This document shows, piece by piece, positions 1 to 4,869 of a stretch of 5,067 bases of DNA. The notes under the pieces are model-generated. The model was not told the DNA's origin. It saw only the letters and a program-made list of their open reading frames with translations, and searched no databases. The position numbers and the translations under genes are program-made. The stretch lies in NCBI GenBank assembly GCA_034658975.1, contig JAYEGJ010000166.1, positions 1-5,067 of the forward strand, read 5' to 3'. Source of the stretch: SZUA-217 sp034658975 (GTDB lineage Bacteria > Actinomycetota > Acidimicrobiia > Spongiisociales > ZC4RG35). Position 1 is the stretch's first letter, and every line of letters starts with the position of its first letter.

Positions 1-222
1 GCCGAACTGCCATCCCTGATCTGTCGGGTAGTAGTAGTGGGGGGAGACGAACAGCTGGTATCCGGCCTGTTTGGCTGCCTTCATAAGTTGCTCCAGATGC
101 TGGACCGTATGATTCTCCGTGACGCTCTCGCCTACCAGTTCCCAGGTCACTCCCTCCGGGCTCAGAAAGTCGTTCTGTGGGTCTATGACCACCACTGCTG
201 TGTTTGTCGCATCGAAGTCCAC
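1..222 (-). CDS. Isochorismatase-family cysteine hydrolase, N-terminal 74 residues (partial)
   Basis: The minus strand gives an open frame of 74 codons that runs off the window at position 1, so only the N-terminus is present. The segment VVVIDPQNDFLSPEG (residues 10-24) is the first beta strand and the catalytic-Asp motif of the isochorismatase/nicotinamidase-like superfamily; D14 would be the Asp of the Cys-Lys-Asp triad. The stretch SPHYYYPTDQGWQFG (60-74) matches the wording after the second strand in one subgroup of these hydrolases. The Lys and Cys of the triad lie outside the window. The family hydrolyses amides or vinyl ethers, and the substrate cannot be told from this fragment. The start is the GTG at 222, chosen because AAGGAGG (complement of 228-234) sits 5 nt upstream. 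It is divergent from the lipoprotein gene. Family assignment is confident; specific function is unknown. Confidence 0.88.
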   Translation of the reverse strand, partial: MDFDATNTAVVVIDPQNDFLSPEGVTWELVGESVTENHTVQHLEQLMKAAKQAGYQLFVSPHYYYPTDQGWQFG

Positions 223-262
223 CGTTTCCTCCTTGTTCTCCGCAGGTGCCCGATCTCTCGCC

Positions 263-294
263 GGGCCCTGATAGTTCAATGCCTATGAGGGCCC
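263..294. promoter_or_regulatory. 12-bp inverted repeat in the divergent spacer, possible operator
   Basis: GGGCCCTGATAG (263-274) and CTATGAGGGCCC (283-294) are inverted copies with one mismatch, separated by 8 nt. The repeat lies about 40 bp upstream of the hydrolase start. On the minus strand it overlaps a weak promoter-like pair, TTGGGC (complement of 291-296), 17 bp, TATCAG (complement of 268-273). A repressor site or an mRNA hairpin are both possible. No regulator gene lies in the window. I see nothing else convincing in the 223-472 spacer. Confidence 0.4.
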
Positions 295-472
295 AAAGAT
301 TCCGAGATCTGGGAACGGCCTCGACATCTCGCATCGCCCCGGACTTACTCGACGCAACCTACTCCTGAGCAGTCGAGCGGTGCATCAGAAGGCGTCGGTC
401 CATGTCGCCGGTCGCTAGGAGCGGCTGCTTCGAATTCGATAGAGAGAGTCGAGTGCCAAGGTGGAACCCGAC

Positions 473-1117
473 ATGCCAATACCCAAGCCCGCCATTTGGG
501 CAGCAGCTGCCATGGTCTTCCTTGCTTCCTGCGGCGGTGCCTCGACGACAGGTCGCGCCGATCAGACCGTGCCTGCTTCCGTTGCAGAAGAGGGTTCTGA
601 CTCAACCATTGGCGTCGGATCGGCCGCCATGTCGTTTTCTGAACGGATCGGCGTCATCGACGAGGCGGTTGCCGTTTGGCGAGGTTCCATATCGGTTGAG
701 GAGGCTCATATGGCGGCCGAAACCGCTGCGAACCTGGTCGTCGGACCGAACGGACCTGGCTACGGAGATCGAAACGGCGATGGCGTTATCAGCGGAGAGT
801 CGACCGTTGGCGTGCTCCCCGGACTGGACGGGACGCCGGCCGGACTTGCTACCCCGCTGGCGGCGAACGAATGCGTTGCGCGCGATGTTCTCGGAGGCAC
901 CTGGACCGACCCCGGGGCGGAGTGGGAGGCGATGCTGACTGCTATCGACGAGTGGCTGCCAAACAACAACACCATGCCAACACTCCCAAGCCACCCGATG
1001 CGCATCGTCGGCTGGGCAACATTCACCCTGGGGTCAGACTCGCTGGACGAGGCGCATGAGTACGCGGGTCACGCCAAGCTGCACGTCGACATTGCCCTCC
1101 GTGCCCTCGACTGCTGA
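473..1117 (+). CDS. Putative secreted lipoprotein with an EF-hand-like DxNxDG loop
   Basis: This predicted 214-residue protein has a short lipoprotein signal peptide: K5, a hydrophobic stretch (about 7-17), then the lipobox LASC with lipidated C20, followed by a low-complexity Ser/Thr/Gly linker. The mature part is acidic. At 99-109 it carries DRNGDGVISGE, which resembles a calcium-binding EF-hand loop (D99, N101, D103, G104, I106), but the acidic residue falls at position 11 and not 12. The preceding ANLVVGPNGPGYGD and the following GVLPGLDG recall uncharacterised exported proteins of Actinobacteria and Chloroflexota, from memory only. C134 and the C-terminal C214 could form a disulfide. The ATG at 473 is preferred because AAGGTGG (459-465) lies 7 nt upstream; the in-frame GTG at 461 has no good ribosome site and would add four residues. 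Function is unknown. It converges on the next gene, ending 16 bp from it. Confidence 0.75.
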   Translation: MPIPKPAIWAAAAMVFLASCGGASTTGRADQTVPASVAEEGSDSTIGVGSAAMSFSERIGVIDEAVAVWRGSISVEEAHMAAETAANLVVGPNGPGYGDRNGDGVISGESTVGVLPGLDGTPAGLATPLAANECVARDVLGGTWTDPGAEWEAMLTAIDEWLPNNNTMPTLPSHPMRIVGWATFTLGSDSLDEAHEYAGHAKLHVDIALRALDC

Positions 1118-1133
1118 GTGAGGCATCCCTCCG

Positions 1134-1586
1134 TTACGTAATAGCCGATTTGCTGAGGTCAGCGAGGTCACGGTCCATCTGAACGCCCGTGCTTCGGACC
1201 AGCCGCTCTCCGAAAGCAGCGAGCACCATCCGCCCGAACACCCCATTGGCTTCGACTGTGAATGTCATCTCCACCGAGGTGCCTTCGCCGGATTCAGATG
1301 GGCTCATGACATATCGGGTCTGATAGGTGGTGCCGCCTTCATGCGCCTCGTGGGTCAGAGACCGGTCCGGGTCCCATTCGATGATCTCGAGGTCTTGGGA
1401 GTGAGACCGGCCGAACACCTTGCGGGTCTGTTTCCATCGGGCGCCTTGCCCTTCATGGGTCTCGGTTGTGACCTCGACGGCTTCGTAGGAGTCGATCAGG
1501 CGCGGGTAGTCGACGATGTTGGTGATGAGGTCCCAACACGCCTTCTGTGTCATCGGGAATGTTCTGGTGATGGTTGTTGACTTCAC
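1134..1586 (-). CDS. SRPBCC (START/polyketide-cyclase-like) family protein
   Basis: This 150-residue protein has the layout of the helix-grip fold. A first strand is followed by the 'coenzyme' pattern FPMTQKACWDLITNIVDYPRLIDS (10-33), then alternating strands with EVTTETHEGQGARWKQTRKV, LEIIEWDPDRSLTHEA, TTYQTRYVMSP and TSVEMTFTVEA, and a long C-terminal helix (about 115-148). Such proteins bind lipids, polyketides or other hydrophobic ligands, or act as cyclases or chaperones. Nothing here identifies a ligand or catalytic residues. Length is normal for a single-domain member. The start is GTG at 1586 with GGAGG (complement of 1591-1595) 4 nt upstream. The 3' end faces the lipoprotein gene with no room for a separate terminator. 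It diverges from the DUF1330 gene, so both promoters must lie near 1587-1694. The fold is inferred from sequence pattern only. Confidence 0.78.
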   Translation of the reverse strand: MKSTTITRTFPMTQKACWDLITNIVDYPRLIDSYEAVEVTTETHEGQGARWKQTRKVFGRSHSQDLEIIEWDPDRSLTHEAHEGGTTYQTRYVMSPSESGEGTSVEMTFTVEANGVFGRMVLAAFGERLVRSTGVQMDRDLADLSKSAIT

Positions 1587-1682
1587 GAATCCTCCATAAC
1601 TCCGACGATACCGGAGGATGCGACAGGTCGTTCGAGACCCACTCAGAGGCCGAACATGGCGGCGCGTGTAGTTGCGAGGGGA

Positions 1683-1688
1683 TACTGT
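1683..1688 (+). promoter_or_regulatory. Candidate -10 box for a leaderless mRNA
   Basis: TACTGT fits the actinobacterial TAnnnT -10 pattern and ends 6 nt before the ATG at 1695. That spacing would put the transcription start on the A of the start codon. No good ribosome site precedes this ATG and no clear -35 is visible. The site supports, weakly, a leaderless start for the DUF1330 gene. Confidence 0.3.
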
Positions 1689-1694
1689 TGCCTG

Positions 1695-2108
1695 ATGTTC
1701 CTCGAACCCACCCCAGAGACAGGCCAGCTATTCGCGCAACGAGGGCTTGACGGTCCGGTCACGATGCTGAACCTCCTCAGATTCCGGGACCAGGCCGACT
1801 ATCGGACCTACCCCGAACTGGCTCCTCCAACCCCGATAACCGGTCGGGAGGCGTACGACCGGTACGCCGAGCACACCAGACCATTCCTGGAGGAGGCCGG
1901 AGGCCGGGTCGCGTTCTTGGGAAAGGGTGGTTTCTATCTGATCGGCCCCACCGGGGAGCGGTGGGACATGGTGATGATGGTCGAGTACGGAAACGTGGCG
2001 GCCTTCATGGGGATGGCAGAGAATCAGGCATACCGGGCCGGACTCGGCCATCGCAGCGCGGCACTCGAGGACTCACGTCTCCTTCCGATCGAACCCGTCG
2101 GCGCCTGA
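1695..2108 (+). CDS. DUF1330-family protein (dimeric alpha-beta barrel type)
   Basis: With the ATG at 1695 the protein has 137 residues. GPVTMLNLLRFR (20-31) is the hallmark first strand of DUF1330 and related ferredoxin-like dimeric alpha/beta-barrel proteins. It is followed by GREAYDRYAEHTRPFLEEAGGR (50-71), the strand FLGKGGFYLIGP, then RWDMVMMVEYGNVAAFMGM (89-107) and the terminal NQAYRAGLGHRSAALEDSRLLPIEP. Some family members are monooxygenase-like, but no role is established and no catalytic residue can be named here. An in-frame ATG at 1656 with a weak AGAGG (1645-1649) would add MAARVVARGYCCL, which does not look like family sequence. I prefer the inner start, possibly leaderless. It is the last gene before the RNA-rich 2109-2499 stretch; no terminator follows it directly. 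Confidence 0.8.
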   Translation: MFLEPTPETGQLFAQRGLDGPVTMLNLLRFRDQADYRTYPELAPPTPITGREAYDRYAEHTRPFLEEAGGRVAFLGKGGFYLIGPTGERWDMVMMVEYGNVAAFMGMAENQAYRAGLGHRSAALEDSRLLPIEPVGA

Positions 2109-2166
2109 CACGACACTGAATGGGGACTGTCGGCGAGAAGTCGCGAAATCTCATGAGCGAATCGGC

Positions 2167-2195
2167 TTGGCAACGGCCGTCAACCTGGATACGTT
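2167..2195 (+). promoter_or_regulatory. Candidate sigma70-type promoter for the structured RNA
   Basis: TTGGCA (2167-2172, five of six matches to TTGACA) is followed after 17 bp by TACGTT (2190-2195, fits TAnnnT). The predicted start is near 2202, which is where the folded region begins. This agreement supports it, but the -10 matches the consensus at only three positions. Confidence 0.4.
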
Positions 2196-2201
2196 TCCAA
2201 A

Positions 2202-2353
2202 TACCGGGGTGAGGGCAACCTCAAACCGGGGCGGAAGTGACCGAGAGGTGACTTCGGTACCCGACTGGCGGACCGGCTCTAGGGCCGGAGCACCAGACGG
2301 GTCGAAAACCCCGAGAGGGTGATGACTTCGGTCAACGCTCCCTCGGGGTTTCT
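2202..2353 (+). ncRNA. Candidate structured RNA (small RNA or riboswitch-like leader), family unknown
   Basis: No credible protein is encoded in the 391 bp between the DUF1330 gene and the tRNA. Three hairpins follow one another. A is TGAGG-GCAA-CCTCA (2210-2223), a perfect stem with a GNRA tetraloop. B is ACCGA/TCGGT (2240-2244 with 2254-2258). C spans 2259-2302: ACCCG/CGGGT, an A-A mismatch, CTGG/CCAG, an internal loop CGGA/AGCA, then CCGGCT/GGCCGG closing a CTAG loop. CGGGG (2205-2209) can pair with CCCCG (2309-2313), closing all three hairpins into a junction. A terminator-like hairpin follows. GCAA and UUCG loops make sense only on the plus strand. I compared it from memory with SRP RNA, RNase P RNA, tmRNA, T-box, c-di-GMP, cobalamin, TPP and ZTP types and found no match. 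Pairing was done by eye. Downstream 2354-2448 shows nothing clear. Confidence 0.42.
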
Positions 2354-2354
2354 T
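2306..2354 (+). terminator. Terminator-like hairpin with UUCG tip
   Basis: AAACCCCGAG (2306-2315) pairs perfectly with CTCGGGGTTT (2342-2351). The stem can continue through mismatches and wobbles to a tip of TGAC-TTCG-GTCA (2324-2334 region), and the 3' side runs into TTTCTT. It is 155 nt upstream of the tRNA and 200 nt past the DUF1330 gene, so it most likely ends the structured RNA. The T tract is short, so efficiency is uncertain. The complementary strand also has TTTT after the stem. Confidence 0.5.
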
Positions 2355-2448
2355 CGCGTCTACGTGAGCCACCGCGGATCGGCGAAGCCTTTGTTGCGTG
2401 CCCGCGATTCCGGTTCTCGATTCGCCTTTTTCCCTCCTCGGGGGCGAG

Positions 2449-2478
2449 TTTCCACAGAGCCAGGCTTGCCCGTATACT
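2449..2478 (+). promoter_or_regulatory. Promoter of the tRNA-Trp/secE/nusG transcript
   Basis: TTTCCA (2449-2454), an 18-bp spacer and TATACT (2473-2478, five of six to TATAAT) form the best promoter-like pair in the window. The start would fall near 2485, about 15 nt before the mature tRNA, a normal 5' leader for RNase P. No other promoter is evident before rplA, so it may drive the whole tRNA-ribosomal protein unit. Confidence 0.65.
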
Positions 2479-2499
2479 TGTGCAACCTGCGAAACCCTT

Positions 2500-2577
2500 A
2501 GGGGTGTAGCTCTAATTGGCTAGAGCGCCGGTCTCCAAAACCGGAGGTTGCGGGTTCGAGTCCCTCCACCCCTGCCA
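2500..2577 (+). tRNA. tRNA-Trp (anticodon CCA), 3' CCA encoded
   Basis: The cloverleaf is complete. The acceptor AGGGGTG (2500-2506) pairs with CACCCCT (2567-2573), discriminator G2574 and an encoded CCA (2575-2577). The D stem is GCTC/GAGC (2509-2512 with 2523-2526). The anticodon arm is CCGGT/ACCGG (2528-2532 with 2540-2544) with loop CTCCAAA and anticodon CCA at 2535-2537, which reads UGG. The variable loop has five nucleotides. The T arm has loop TTCGAGT and stem GCGGG/CCCTC, with one C-U mismatch (2551 against 2565). Its place just upstream of secE is the classic arrangement; 28 nt separate it from the secE start, so it is probably cut from a shared precursor. Confidence 0.96.
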
Positions 2578-2605
2578 GACTTAAGAACGTCCATAGGAAC
2601 TAAAC

Positions 2606-2935
2606 ATGAACCGAGAGATGCGGCGGCTCCAGGAACGTGAGGAGCGTCGGAAGAAGAAAGAAGAAGGCGGATCCAAGGCCCAGAAGAAGGCCTCGGCTAT
2701 GCAGTCAAAGACCCAGGCTCCCAAGGAGCGGACGGGCTTGTTCACCCGTATCCGTCAGTACTTCCACGAAGTCCGTCAGGAGATGAGAAAAGTCACCTGG
2801 CCGACCCGTGATCAGATGATCGCCTTCACCACGGTCACCGTCATCACCTCCGCCGTCCTGACCGGTGTGATCTTCGGGCTCGACGTCGTCTCCAAGCAGT
2901 TCGTTCTGTGGCTCGTCGAATTGAGGTCCACGTGA
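2606..2935 (+). CDS. secE: Preprotein translocase subunit SecE
   Basis: SecE is a small essential membrane subunit that clamps SecY in the SecYEG channel. The 109-residue protein has the conserved amphipathic segment EVRQEMRKVTWPTRDQMI (55-72), the family signature, followed by one membrane span (about 72-93) and a short tail. In the model of single-span bacterial SecE, the N-terminal part is cytoplasmic. Residues 1-45 form a very charged extension rich in Arg, Lys and Glu (REERRKKKEE, then KAQKK), longer than in minimal one-span SecE proteins but usual in kind for Actinobacteria. AGGA (2595-2598) lies 7 nt before the ATG. The stop overlaps the start of nusG. Confidence 0.97.
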   Translation: MNREMRRLQEREERRKKKEEGGSKAQKKASAMQSKTQAPKERTGLFTRIRQYFHEVRQEMRKVTWPTRDQMIAFTTVTVITSAVLTGVIFGLDVVSKQFVLWLVELRST

Positions 2936-3567
2936 GCGAGATGGTCGAGACCACCGAGGCCGACGAGGAAGTCGAGGCCGACGAGGGCGAGGAGGCCGTA
3001 GCGGCGCCACCACCGGTCAGTCCCTTTGACCTGCCCGGCGACTGGTACGTCATCCACTCGTACTCCGGCTACGAGAACAAGGTCAAGGCCAACCTCGAGA
3101 CCCGCATCCAGTCGATGCACATGGGCGACCGCATCTTCGAAGTCCACATTCCCATGGAAGACGTCGTGGAGTTCAAGGGCGGCAAGAAGGTCACCGTTCC
3201 CAAGAAGGTCTTCCCCGGCTACATCCTCGTGAGGATGTCTCTCGACGACGACTCCTGGTACGCCGTACGGAACACCCCCGGCGTCACCGGATTCGTTGCG
3301 GGGAACGCCCAGAAGCCAACCCCTCTATCCCGTCGCGAGGTCGAGCGTTTCCTCGGTGTCCAGGAGGAACAGGAAAAGGCCAAGCCACGCTTCAGGCCCG
3401 AATGGGAAGTGGGCGAGCAGGTCCGTGTCGGCACCGGCCCATTCGCAGACTTCAACGGGGTCATCGAAGAGATCAACATCGACCAGCAGAAGGTCGTTGT
3501 GCTCGTCAACATCTTTGGACGTGACACGCCGGTCGAACTCGGTTTCGCGGACATTCAGAAGAACTAA
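2932..3567 (+). CDS. nusG: Transcription termination/antitermination factor NusG
   Basis: NusG binds RNA polymerase, affects pausing, and couples it to Rho or the ribosome through its KOW domain. The 211-residue protein has an acidic tail (1-25, TTEADEEVEADEGEE), a Pro-rich link, the NGN domain from GDWYVIHSYSGYENKVKANL (36-55) through KKVFPGYILVRM (91-102) and NTPGVTGFV (114-122), and the KOW domain (about 158-211) with VGEQVRVGTGPFADFNG and FGRDTPVEL (195-203). The start is taken as GTG at 2932, which overlaps the secE TGA in GTGA and has GAGG (2923-2926) 5 nt upstream. This implies translational coupling. In-frame alternatives are GTG at 2908, deep inside secE, and ATG at 2941, with a poorer site. 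Confidence 0.96.
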   Translation: MSEMVETTEADEEVEADEGEEAVAAPPPVSPFDLPGDWYVIHSYSGYENKVKANLETRIQSMHMGDRIFEVHIPMEDVVEFKGGKKVTVPKKVFPGYILVRMSLDDDSWYAVRNTPGVTGFVAGNAQKPTPLSRREVERFLGVQEEQEKAKPRFRPEWEVGEQVRVGTGPFADFNGVIEEINIDQQKVVVLVNIFGRDTPVELGFADIQKN

Positions 3568-3579
3568 CAGGAACCAGGA

Positions 3580-4008
3580 ATGGCTAGGAAGAAACTCGTA
3601 ACAACCCTCAAGCTTCAGCTGCCCGCGGGGCAGGCCACACCGGCCCCCCCGGTGGGTACCGCACTCGGCCCCCACGGGGTCAACCTCATGGACTTCGTCA
3701 AGGCGTACAACGACGCCACCGGAAGCCAGCGCGGTCAGATCATCCCGGTCGAGATCTCGATCTTCGAGGATCGCTCGTTCACCTTCATCACGAAGACCCC
3801 GCCCGCGGCTGCTCTACTGCGTCAGGCGGCCCGGGTCGAGAAGGGTTCCGGCGAGCCCAACAAGGAAAAGGTTGGCTCGGTGACCAAGGCTCAGGTCAAA
3901 GAGATCGCCGAGATCAAGATGCCCGACCTCAACGCCATCGACATCGAAGGCGCCATGAAGGTCGTGGAAGGAACAGCACGCTCGATGGGGATCACCGTCG
4001 AGGGTTGA
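3580..4008 (+). CDS. rplK: 50S ribosomal protein L11
   Basis: L11 binds the GTPase-associated region of 23S rRNA at the base of the L7/L12 stalk, where thiostrepton also acts. The 142-residue length is normal. The N-terminal domain shows KLQLPAGQATPAPPVG (11-26) with the Pro-rich loop (P21, P23, P24) that contacts thiostrepton, then ALGPHGVNLMDF. The C-terminal rRNA-binding domain has KTPPAAALLRQAARVEKGSGEPN (72-94), KMPDLNA (113-119) and GTARSMGITV (131-140). Compared with the common wording GPALGQHG, this protein reads GTALGPHG, i.e. T27 and P31 in place of Pro and Gln. AGGA (3569-3572) sits 7 nt before the ATG, 12 nt after nusG. No L1 site is apparent in front of this gene. Confidence 0.98.
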   Translation: MARKKLVTTLKLQLPAGQATPAPPVGTALGPHGVNLMDFVKAYNDATGSQRGQIIPVEISIFEDRSFTFITKTPPAAALLRQAARVEKGSGEPNKEKVGSVTKAQVKEIAEIKMPDLNAIDIEGAMKVVEGTARSMGITVEG

Positions 4009-4023
4009 CAAGGAACGTAAGAA

Positions 4024-4039
4024 ACGCCCGCCAGGGCGT
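4024..4039 (+). promoter_or_regulatory. Perfect 6-bp hairpin at the 5' side of the rplK-rplA gap
   Basis: ACGCCC (4024-4029) and GGGCGT (4034-4039) pair around a GCCA loop, 15 nt after the rplK stop. No T run follows, so it is not an ordinary terminator. It stacks directly before the L1-site-like element and may support its fold or protect the 3' end of the rplK mRNA. Confidence 0.45.
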
Positions 4040-4040
4040 C

Positions 4041-4072
4041 TAGGTGGGAGGCCGAGAGGCCGACTGGACCAC
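4041..4072 (+). promoter_or_regulatory. L1 autoregulatory mRNA site mimicking 23S rRNA helices 76-77
   Basis: GTGG (4044-4047) pairs with CCAC (4069-4072), and GGCC (4050-4053) pairs with GGCC (4058-4061) around a GAGA loop. Between the two stems lies an asymmetric internal loop, GA on one side and GACTGGA on the other. The 5' strand TAGGTGGGAGGC is identical to the 5' strand of the L1-binding region of E. coli 23S rRNA as I recall it, and the 3' strand shares GCCGAC and CCAC. L1 represses its own mRNA by such mimicry in E. coli and archaea (established). Here the site ends directly before the rplA Shine-Dalgarno AAGGAG (4073-4078), so bound L1 should block initiation. The placement between rplK and rplA is read from the sequence; the regulation is inferred. 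Confidence 0.72.
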
Positions 4073-4083
4073 AAGGAGAAAAC

Positions 4084-4797
4084 ATGGCACAAGGCAAGAA
4101 GTACCGCGAGGCATCCCAGCGGTACGACAAGACCACCCCCTATCCCGCTCAAGAAGCACTCGAACTCGTCAAGACCCTCTCATCGGCCAAGTTCGATGAG
4201 ACCGTCGAGGTCGTCTTCTCGTTGGGCATCGATCCCAAGAAGGCCGACCAGTTGGTGCGAGGGACCGTTTCGCTCCCTCACGGCACCGGCAAGGACGTCA
4301 AGGTTGCCGTCTTCTGCCCCGCTGACAAGGAGAAGGAAGCCACCGAGGCCGGTGCCGACATCGTCGGCGGTTCCGAACTCGTCGAGGCGATCCAAGGTGG
4401 CCGGGATCTCGACTTCGACGTTGCCATCGCAACCCCCGACATGATGGCCGAGGTCGGCAAGCTCGGACGTGTGCTCGGTCCTCGAGGCCTGATGCCCAAC
4501 CCGAAGGCCGGGACCGTCACCAAGGACGTCGGCAAGACGGTGACCGAGTTCAAGGCCGGGAAGATCGAATATCGCAACGATCGCTACGGAAACGTCCACG
4601 TGCCCGTCGGCAAGGTCTCGTTTGGTCTCGATCAGCTCGTGGGGAATCTCGCCTCGCTCACCGCGGAGGTCGAGAGGGCCAAGCCGGCCGGAGCCAAAGG
4701 TCGATACATGAAGGCGCTGACCGTGTCCTCGACGATGGGCCCCGGCGTCAAGATCGACGTCGGTCACCTCGACGAGCTCACGGAACTCGTCGGCTAG
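4084..4797 (+). CDS. rplA: 50S ribosomal protein L1
   Basis: L1 forms the mobile L1 stalk with 23S helices 76-78, helps release the E-site tRNA, and represses its own operon by binding mRNA. The 237 residues are the normal bacterial length. Visible family marks are KFDETVEVVFSLGIDPKKAD (36-55), the L1 signature GRVLGPRGLMPNPKAGTVT (128-146), GKIEYRNDRYGNVHVPVGKVSF (159-180) and the terminal STMGPGVKID (216-225). The RNA-binding domain I is made by the N- and C-terminal parts, with domain II inserted (about 67-160). AAGGAG (4073-4078) stands 5 nt before the ATG, a strong site next to the putative L1 operator. A strong terminator starts 5 nt after the stop codon. Confidence 0.98.
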   Translation: MAQGKKYREASQRYDKTTPYPAQEALELVKTLSSAKFDETVEVVFSLGIDPKKADQLVRGTVSLPHGTGKDVKVAVFCPADKEKEATEAGADIVGGSELVEAIQGGRDLDFDVAIATPDMMAEVGKLGRVLGPRGLMPNPKAGTVTKDVGKTVTEFKAGKIEYRNDRYGNVHVPVGKVSFGLDQLVGNLASLTAEVERAKPAGAKGRYMKALTVSSTMGPGVKIDVGHLDELTELVG

Positions 4798-4801
4798 ATT
4801 G

Positions 4802-4834
4802 AAAGAAAGCCCCCGCGTGGGGGGGGCTTTCTTT
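4802..4834 (+). terminator. Strong hairpin terminator after rplA
   Basis: AAAGAAAGCCCCC (4802-4814) pairs perfectly over 13 bp with GGGGGCTTTCTTT (4822-4834) around a 7-nt loop. The T-rich side forms part of the stem, and the A-rich arm makes it potentially two-directional. It begins 5 nt after the rplA stop and should end or attenuate the rplA transcript. Confidence 0.88.
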
Positions 4835-4838
4835 GTGG

Positions 4839-4868
4839 TGGGGCCGTTGGGAGGCCCCATCTTGTTTT
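4839..4868 (+). terminator. Second hairpin, terminator-like
   Basis: TGGGGCC (4839-4845) pairs with GGCCCCA (4853-4859) around GTTGGGA, followed by TCTTGTTTT (4860-4868). This is a good intrinsic-terminator shape only 4 nt after the first one, likely a backup. Confidence 0.65.
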
Positions 4869-4869
4869 G

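Noticed and set aside
402..938. 178-codon plus-strand frame overlapping the lipoprotein
   Set aside because: It is rich in Arg, Pro and Ser as expected of an out-of-frame reading; the lipoprotein frame has a signal peptide and a ribosome site.
2202..2353. Known RNA families for the structured element (T-box, SRP RNA, RNase P RNA, tmRNA, ZTP, cobalamin, c-di-GMP, glutamine)
   Set aside because: Their conserved cores are missing. GACTGGCGGA at 2263-2272 recalls the ZTP motif, but the required GC-rich 3' core is absent; GCGGAAGTG recalls the glutamine motif only in part.
2151..2372. 73-codon open frame on the minus strand in the gene-free stretch
   Set aside because: Its composition is unlike a protein, it has no ribosome site, and the strand is opposite to the clear RNA hairpins.
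2908..2931. Upstream GTG at 2908 as the nusG start
   Set aside because: It would overlap secE by 28 nt and has no ribosome site; GTG at 2932 has GAGG at the right distance and the usual 4-nt coupling overlap.
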